Shown here: piece by piece, positions 59,284-64,000 of the stretch
How the letters are laid out: each line of letters starts with the position of its first letter
Position numbering within the stretch: the first letter of the stretch is position 1
Notes under the pieces: model-generated
Database searches by the model: none
Told to the model about the DNA's origin: nothing
What the model saw: only the letters and a program-made list of their open reading frames with translations
DNA from: DAOPYU01 sp942493245
GTDB taxonomy: Bacteria; Sumerlaeota; Sumerlaeia; UBA8349
DNA: 64,000 nt
Assembly (NCBI GenBank): GCA_942493245.1
Contig: OW818685.1
Span: 5,518,001 to 5,582,000, forward strand
Direction of reading: 5' to 3'
Program-made: the position numbers and the translations under genes

Positions 59284-62121
59284 ATGAGTCCGACAAAGCA
59301 TGTGTATTTCTTCGGTGGTGGCAAGGCGGATGGCGACGCTACCATGAAGAACCTTTTGGGCGGCAAAGGCGCAAACCTTGCCGAAATGGGGAAACTGGGT
59401 ATTCCCGTTCCCCCCGGTTTCACCATCACGACGGAAGTTTGTACCCACTACTACGCCAACAAGCGCAAGTACCCCACGGAACTCGACGGTCAGGTCAAGA
59501 CCGCCATCTCCCAGATGAACAAACTGATGGGCGTGACGTTTGACGACCCCAAGAAACCGTTGCTGGTTTCCGTGCGCTCGGGCGCCCGGACCTCCATGCC
59601 CGGCATGATGGAAACCGTTCTGAACGTCGGTCTGACCAGCAAGACGATCCCCGGCATGATCGCCATGACCAAGAACGACCGTTTCGTGTGGGACGCGTAT
59701 CGTCGTTTGATCATGATGTACGCCGACGTGGTGATGGAGAAGGCCGCGGGTGTTGAGCCGGCTCCGCACGAAGGCATCCGTGAGCTGCTCGAGGAAGAAA
59801 TGCACCGCGTCAAGGTGGCCCGTGGCGCCAAGCAGGACACCGATTTGACGGCGGACGATCTGAAAGTGCTGTGCGAGTCATTCAAAAAGATCATCAAGAA
59901 GCAGTTGAAAAAAGAATTCCCGGACGATGCCTACGAGCAGATGTGGGGCGGCGTCCACGCCGTGTTCGCTTCCTGGATGGGCAAGCGCGCCGTGTCGTAC
60001 CGCAAGATCGAAGGAATCCCGGAAGAGTGGGGTACCGCGGTCAATGTGCAGGCGATGGTGTTCGGCAACATGGGCGACACGTCGGCCACCGGTGTGGCGT
60101 TCACGCGTAACCCGGCGACGGGCGAGAACGTGTTCTTCGGCGAGTGGCTCCCCAACGCGCAGGGCGAAGACGTGGTGGCCGGTATCCGTACCCCGCTGCC
60201 GCTGAACATCACCAGCAAGACCGAAGACCAGAAGGCCGTCAAGAGCCTCGAAGAAGCCATGCCGGCGCTCTACAAGCAGCTCAACGGCATCCAGCTCAAA
60301 CTCGAGAGCCACTATCGCGACATGCAGGACATCGAGTTCACGATCCAGGAAGGCAAGCTCTACATGCTCCAGACGCGTGTGGGCAAGCGCAACGGCACGG
60401 CGGCCATCCGCATGGCCGTGGAAATGGCCAGCAAGAAGGAAAAGGGTTATCAGATCACCATCGAAGAGGCGATCGGCCGCGTCAAGCCCGATCAGCTCGA
60501 CGAACTGCTGCACCCGATGTGCGACCCGATTGCCGAAAAGAAAGCCAAGTTCATGGCCAAGGGTCTGCCCGCCGGTCCCGGCGGCGCCACGGGCGCGATC
60601 GTTTTCAGCGCCGACGACGCCGAAGCGTGGGGCAAGAAGGGCAAAAAAGTCATCCTGGTCCGTAACGAAACCAGCCCGGAAGACGTCCACGGCATGCGCG
60701 CCGCGCAGGCCATTCTGACCGCCAAGGGCGGCATGACCTCGCACGCAGCCCTCGTGGCCCGCGGCTGGGGCAAGTGCTGTATCGTCGGTTGCAGCGCGCT
60801 GGACATCAACGCCCGCACCAAGACGCTCAACGTCAACGGCATGACCCTGAAAGAGGGCGATGTCATCACGATGAACGGCTCGAAGGGCACGATCTACCTG
60901 GGCGAAGTCAAGATGCTGCCCGCCGATCCGGACAACAACAAGTGGTACAAAACGCTCATGACGTGGGTGGACAAGGTGCGCAAGCTCAACGTCCGCACCA
61001 ACGCCGAAAGCCCGGAAGACGCCGCGCAGGCCATCGCCTTCGGCGCTGAGGGCATCGGTCTGGCCCGTACCGAGCACATGTTCTTCGACCCGAAACGGAT
61101 CGGCTTTGTGCGTCAGATGATCCTTTCCGACTCGGTCGAGGACCGCAAGAAGGCCCTGGCCAACCTGCTGCCCTTCCAGCGCGAAGACTTCATCGGCATC
61201 TTCCAGGCCATGAACGGCAAGGCGGTGACCATTCGTCTGCTCGATCCGCCGCTGCACGAATTCATCGGCGACCTGCCCGCCAAGGAAATTGATGAAATGG
61301 CCAAGAAACTGGGCGTGACGGCCGACAAGATCAAGGCCCGTATCGCGCAGTTGCACGAACTCAACCCGATGCTCGGCCACCGTGGCTGCCGTCTGGGCAT
61401 TGCCTATCCGGAAATCACCGAAATGCAGGCCCGCGCGATTTTCGAGGCGACCGCCGAACTGACCAAGAAAAAGGTCAAGGTGCTGCCCGAAGTCATGGTC
61501 CCGCTCGTGGGCACCGTCAAGGAGTTCGAGAACCAGGAAGCCATCATCCGCTCGGTCGCCGCGGAAGTCATGAAGTCCACCGGCGTGAAGTTCAAATACA
61601 TGGTCGGCACGATGATCGAAATCCCCCGCGCCGCCCTGACCGCCAACAAGATCGCCGAGAAGGCCGAGTTCTTCTCCTTCGGCACGAACGACCTCACGCA
61701 GATGACCTTCGGGTACTCGCGTGACGACATCGGCGGCTTCCTGCCCGCGTACATCGACGGCAAGATCCTGCCCGCCGACCCGTTCCAGACGATCGACCAG
61801 GAAGGCGTGGGTCAGCTGATCCAGGTCGGTATCGAGCGCGGTCGTTCCACGCGTCCCGAACTCAAAGTCGGGATCTGCGGCGAGCACGGCGGCGACGCCA
61901 ACTCGGTCAAGTTCTGCCACCGTGTCGGCATGAACTATGTGAGCTGCTCGCCCTTCCGCGTTCCGATCGCTCGTCTGGCCGCCGCGCACGCGGTGCTGGA
62001 AGAGAAGGCCGCCGCGGCCTGCTGCAAGAGCAGCTGCAAGGGTAAGGCTGCCAAACCGGCCGCCAAGAAAGCCGCTGCGAAAAAACCGGCTGCCAAGAAG
62101 GCCGTCGCCAAGAAGAAATAA
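59284..62121 (+). CDS. ppdK: Pyruvate, phosphate dikinase with Lys/Ala-rich C-terminal tail
   Basis: 945 residues from the ATG at 59284 (AAGGAGG 9 bases upstream). Interconverts pyruvate + ATP + phosphate and PEP + AMP + pyrophosphate. N-terminal ATP-grasp domain: VYFFGGGKADG, LLGGKGANLAEMGKLGIPVPPGFTI, SVRSGARTSMPGMMETVLN. Swivelling phosphohistidine domain: GGMTSHAALVARGWGK with His487. C-terminal PEP/pyruvate barrel: GAEGIGLARTEHMFF, NPMLGHRGCRLGI, FSFGTNDLTQMTFGYSRDD, GICGEHGGD. The normal protein ends near residue 910. Here about 35 more residues follow: a cysteine cluster CCKSSCKGK, then repeats of Ala-Lys-Lys and Pro-Ala-Ala-Lys-Lys as in histone H1-like tails. The codons are continuous and end at a strong terminator, so the tail is not a frameshift product. 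Confidence 0.97.
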   Translation: MSPTKHVYFFGGGKADGDATMKNLLGGKGANLAEMGKLGIPVPPGFTITTEVCTHYYANKRKYPTELDGQVKTAISQMNKLMGVTFDDPKKPLLVSVRSGARTSMPGMMETVLNVGLTSKTIPGMIAMTKNDRFVWDAYRRLIMMYADVVMEKAAGVEPAPHEGIRELLEEEMHRVKVARGAKQDTDLTADDLKVLCESFKKIIKKQLKKEFPDDAYEQMWGGVHAVFASWMGKRAVSYRKIEGIPEEWGTAVNVQAMVFGNMGDTSATGVAFTRNPATGENVFFGEWLPNAQGEDVVAGIRTPLPLNITSKTEDQKAVKSLEEAMPALYKQLNGIQLKLESHYRDMQDIEFTIQEGKLYMLQTRVGKRNGTAAIRMAVEMASKKEKGYQITIEEAIGRVKPDQLDELLHPMCDPIAEKKAKFMAKGLPAGPGGATGAIVFSADDAEAWGKKGKKVILVRNETSPEDVHGMRAAQAILTAKGGMTSHAALVARGWGKCCIVGCSALDINARTKTLNVNGMTLKEGDVITMNGSKGTIYLGEVKMLPADPDNNKWYKTLMTWVDKVRKLNVRTNAESPEDAAQAIAFGAEGIGLARTEHMFFDPKRIGFVRQMILSDSVEDRKKALANLLPFQREDFIGIFQAMNGKAVTIRLLDPPLHEFIGDLPAKEIDEMAKKLGVTADKIKARIAQLHELNPMLGHRGCRLGIAYPEITEMQARAIFEATAELTKKKVKVLPEVMVPLVGTVKEFENQEAIIRSVAAEVMKSTGVKFKYMVGTMIEIPRAALTANKIAEKAEFFSFGTNDLTQMTFGYSRDDIGGFLPAYIDGKILPADPFQTIDQEGVGQLIQVGIERGRSTRPELKVGICGEHGGDANSVKFCHRVGMNYVSCSPFRVPIARLAAAHAVLEEKAAAACCKSSCKGKAAKPAAKKAAAKKPAAKKAVAKKK

Positions 62122-62193
62122 GGATGCCCGCACTGCGGACACCCGCCGGGTGACCGGTCCGGAGACAATGGACTGAGCGCCTGGAAAAACAGA

Positions 62194-62236
62194 AACTCCG
62201 GGAGAATCCCTCAAAGATTCTCCCGGAGTTTTTTTT
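62194..62236 (+). terminator. Intrinsic terminator after ppdK
   Basis: Stem CTCCGGGAGAATC, short loop, complementary arm GATTCTCCCGGAG, followed by eight T. It lies 73 bp after the stop codon. Confidence 0.95.
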
Positions 62237-62261
62237 GAAGCTCAGACCGAATTGCATCCAA

Positions 62262-62279
62262 CATAGAAACCGCAGTTGA
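62262..62279. repeat. Second IS-end-like sequence just outside the insertion sequence
   Basis: CATAGAAACCGCAGTTGA agrees at 16 of 18 positions with the left terminal repeat that starts 50 bp later, in the same orientation. Bases following it do not resemble the inside of the element. It may be the relic of an earlier insertion or a target preference. Confidence 0.5.
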
Positions 62280-62311
62280 TGGCAAAAACGAGTCTTATGT
62301 TTCTCTGTTAT

Positions 62312-63967
62312 CCTAAAAACCGCAGTTGACTCTTGCTCTCGTTCTGCAAGTGTAGCAAACTGAGTGCATGAACGAGAAAAATCTCTTCCCAACCCCTCAC
62401 CCATTGGGTGACTCCAATGCGCCCGAGATCGAATCTCTGGTGGTGGACACTTTTGGCGGCCGGGTCCACGTGGAGTGGGCGCCCCAGGCGGCCGTGACGC
62501 CTCTGGGGCAATTGCCGTTCTTCATCGAGTTCCTCAAGACGGCCCATCTTTTTGATGCCTGGGTTCAGGATTGCCCGCTGGAGTACCACAGCCCCAATGC
62601 CCCGGCCAAGCGCGACATTCTGGGGACGACTCTGCTGTGTCTGCTGGCGGGTCACACGCGCTACGCTCACATCGCGGCGATTCGGGCCGATGGGGTGAAT
62701 CCGGAATTGCTCGGCATGTCGAAGGTGGCCAGCGAGGACTCGGTGCGCCGGGCGTTTCAGGCCGTGGATGGGGAGGAGTGCGCGCTCTGGCAAACCCATC
62801 ACTTGCGGCGCTGTTACGAGGCTTTGTTGTGCGAGCCGTGGATTCTGGATCTCGACACGACCGTCAAGCCGCTCTACGGCCGTCAGGAAGGGGCCGTGAA
62901 GGGCTACAACCCGCAGAAACCGGGCCGTCCCTCGCACACGTACCACACCTACTTTCTGGCCAACCTGCGCCTGGTGCTCGACGTCGAGGTGCAGTCGGGC
63001 AACCGGACGGCGGCGAAGTACACGAGCCCCTCGTTCTTCTCCTTTCTCGACACCCTGTCCCCCGAACAGCGGCCGGTCTTCGTGCGCGGCGACTGTGCCT
63101 TCGGCAACGACGCGGTCATGCGCGAGTGCGAGAAACGGGGACAGCCTTATCTGTTCAAGTTGCGCCAGACTCAGAAAGTACGGGGGCTGATCGAGAAACT
63201 CTTCGCGCGCTCCGAGTGGGAGGACGCCGGCCAGGGGTGGGAGGGCGTGGAGTCGAAGTTGCGCCTGAGTGGGTGGGAGCGCGAGCGCAAGGTCGTCGTC
63301 CTGCGTCGGCGCCTGAAAGGCGATCTGCTTTTGGCCAACCGTCCACAACCAGGACAGTTGGAACTGGCTTTTGTCGAGACACTCGAGACGGTGGGCCCGT
63401 ACGAGTACGCCGTACTGGTGACGGACCTCGCGGGCGAAATCCTCACGTTGGCGCAGCACTACCGGGACCGGGCGGACTGCGAGAACGTCTTCGATGAGTT
63501 GAAGAACCAGTGGGGCTGGGGCGGGTTCACGAGTCGGGACCAGAAACGCTGCCAGATCATGGCTCGCCACACGGCTCTGGTCTACAACTGGTGGTCGCTG
63601 TTCGCGCGCCTGGCCCTGCCCGACAAACACCACGAGGCGCAGACCAGCCGCCCGCTTCTTCTGCACGCCGTGGGCAAGCAGACGCAACACGCCGGTCAGA
63701 CCACGCTGACCCTGACGAGTCTGCATGCCGAGTCGGCCTCCATCCGCAAAGTTTTGCGCGGTTTGACGGGCTTTTTCCAGCACCTTCGCAAGGCTGCGGA
63801 GCAGTTGGATTGGACTGAGCGCTGGCGGCTGATTCTGAGTCGCGCCTTCGTCGTCTTTCTGAAAGGAAGACTCCTCGGCGTACCGGGAAAACCCGCCCTC
63901 GGATGCACTTGAGCGACAAACACCGGCGCCCAAGGCCTTTGGGCAGGGTTCAACTGCTGTTTTTAGG
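62312..63967 (+). mobile_element. Complete insertion sequence (IS1380-like, IS4 superfamily), 1656 bp
   Basis: Left terminal repeat CCTAAAAACCGCAGTTGA (62312-62329); right terminal repeat TCAACTGCTGTTTTTAGG (63950-63967); they pair at 17 of 18 positions. The flanking 5 bases are identical, GTTAT at 62307-62311 and 63968-63972, i.e. a target-site duplication. One transposase gene fills the element. Length, CCT ends and duplication size fit the IS1380 family. Near-perfect ends and an intact gene indicate recent insertion. Confidence 0.93.
62368..63912 (+). CDS. DDE transposase of the insertion sequence
   Basis: 514 residues. The catalytic core has DLDTTVKPLYGRQEGA with the first Asp, GDCAFGNDAVM with the second, and the IS4-group signature Y-x2-R-x3-E-x6-K seen as HYRDRADCENVFDELKNQWG, supplying the catalytic Glu. 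GYNPQKPGRPSHTYHTYF and LRLVLDVEVQSGN are typical of IS1380-like enzymes. Full length with no stop or shift, so likely active. It reads toward the right end, 55 bp from the terminal repeat. Confidence 0.94.
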   Translation: MNEKNLFPTPHPLGDSNAPEIESLVVDTFGGRVHVEWAPQAAVTPLGQLPFFIEFLKTAHLFDAWVQDCPLEYHSPNAPAKRDILGTTLLCLLAGHTRYAHIAAIRADGVNPELLGMSKVASEDSVRRAFQAVDGEECALWQTHHLRRCYEALLCEPWILDLDTTVKPLYGRQEGAVKGYNPQKPGRPSHTYHTYFLANLRLVLDVEVQSGNRTAAKYTSPSFFSFLDTLSPEQRPVFVRGDCAFGNDAVMRECEKRGQPYLFKLRQTQKVRGLIEKLFARSEWEDAGQGWEGVESKLRLSGWERERKVVVLRRRLKGDLLLANRPQPGQLELAFVETLETVGPYEYAVLVTDLAGEILTLAQHYRDRADCENVFDELKNQWGWGGFTSRDQKRCQIMARHTALVYNWWSLFARLALPDKHHEAQTSRPLLLHAVGKQTQHAGQTTLTLTSLHAESASIRKVLRGLTGFFQHLRKAAEQLDWTERWRLILSRAFVVFLKGRLLGVPGKPALGCT

Positions 63968-64000
63968 GTTATGGGTCGAGAACGGTTTTGGCCCCTCACC

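Noticed and set aside
62308..63999. Long minus-strand frame running off the right edge
   Set aside because: Antisense of the transposase; the plus strand carries the YREK signature and terminal repeats fit it.

Overview
The window is GC-rich chromosomal DNA from a Gram-negative-type (outer-membrane) bacterium. Evidence for this is the RND efflux pump, the OmpA-type lipoprotein, the type II secretion/type IV pilus genes and the Tat- and Sec-exported glycoside hydrolases. The mixture (DUF4832-type protein, agarase-like and GH5 hydrolases, a CE15 esterase, SelB, pyruvate phosphate dikinase, a very large exported ankyrin protein, many dispersed palindromes) resembles uncultivated polysaccharide-degrading lineages near the PVC group or Sumerlaeota/Hydrogenedentota. 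No rRNA or other phylogenetic marker lets me decide, so the affiliation is an inference.

Layout. 1-2496 (-): a sensor histidine kinase cut by the window edge. 2981-5552 (-): an exported DUF4832-type protein and an orphan DNA methyltransferase. 5740-11334 (-): an efflux operon, tetR - adaptor - RND permease, with a well-formed promoter/operator upstream of tetR. 11721-14080 (+): pyruvate kinase and an OmpA lipoprotein ending at a strong terminator. 14583-17584 (+): four small membrane-anchored or soluble proteins that are paralogous to each other and match no family I recognise. This is the best candidate for something undescribed. 17986-21679 (+): a Tat-exported agarase-like hydrolase and a GH5 hydrolase. 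21810-22679 (+): ispE. 23062-34166 (+): an eight-gene operon with two GspE/PilB ATPases, PilT, GspF/PilC and four minor pseudopilins H-I-J-K; J carries an Asp-rich, probably calcium-binding insert and K a lamin-tail domain. 34544-38551 (-): a 1335-residue exported ankyrin protein. 38841-41178 (-): glycosyltransferase and thiD. 41451-44034 (+): an unknown membrane-anchored protein and a CE15 glucuronoyl esterase. 44218-47757 (-): polyferredoxin, an unknown anchored protein, selB. 48094-50718 (+): a lipoprotein that looks like a free-standing copy of the N-terminal domain of the adjacent HExxH metallopeptidase. 50824-54717 (+): an unknown protein, a TPR protein, a Fic AMPylase with a three-unit in-frame tandem repeat, and a glycosyltransferase. 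54861-57590 (+): a cytoplasmic AmiC-like sensor fused to PAS-PAS-GAF and a four-cysteine tail. 57693-58793 (-): unknown. 59284-62121 (+): pyruvate phosphate dikinase with a histone-like Lys/Ala tail. 62312-63967: a complete insertion sequence with matching terminal repeats and a 5-bp target duplication.

How it works together. The hydrolases, the CE15 esterase and the secretion operon fit an organism that attacks plant or algal polysaccharides outside the cell. Pyruvate kinase and PPDK give a reversible PEP/pyruvate node for the resulting sugars. Intergenic regions carry several families of palindromes (9-bp-periodic arm hairpins, GGGCGGGTTT palindromes, a CCCCGGAGGGG family), often between convergent genes, where they may also act as terminators.
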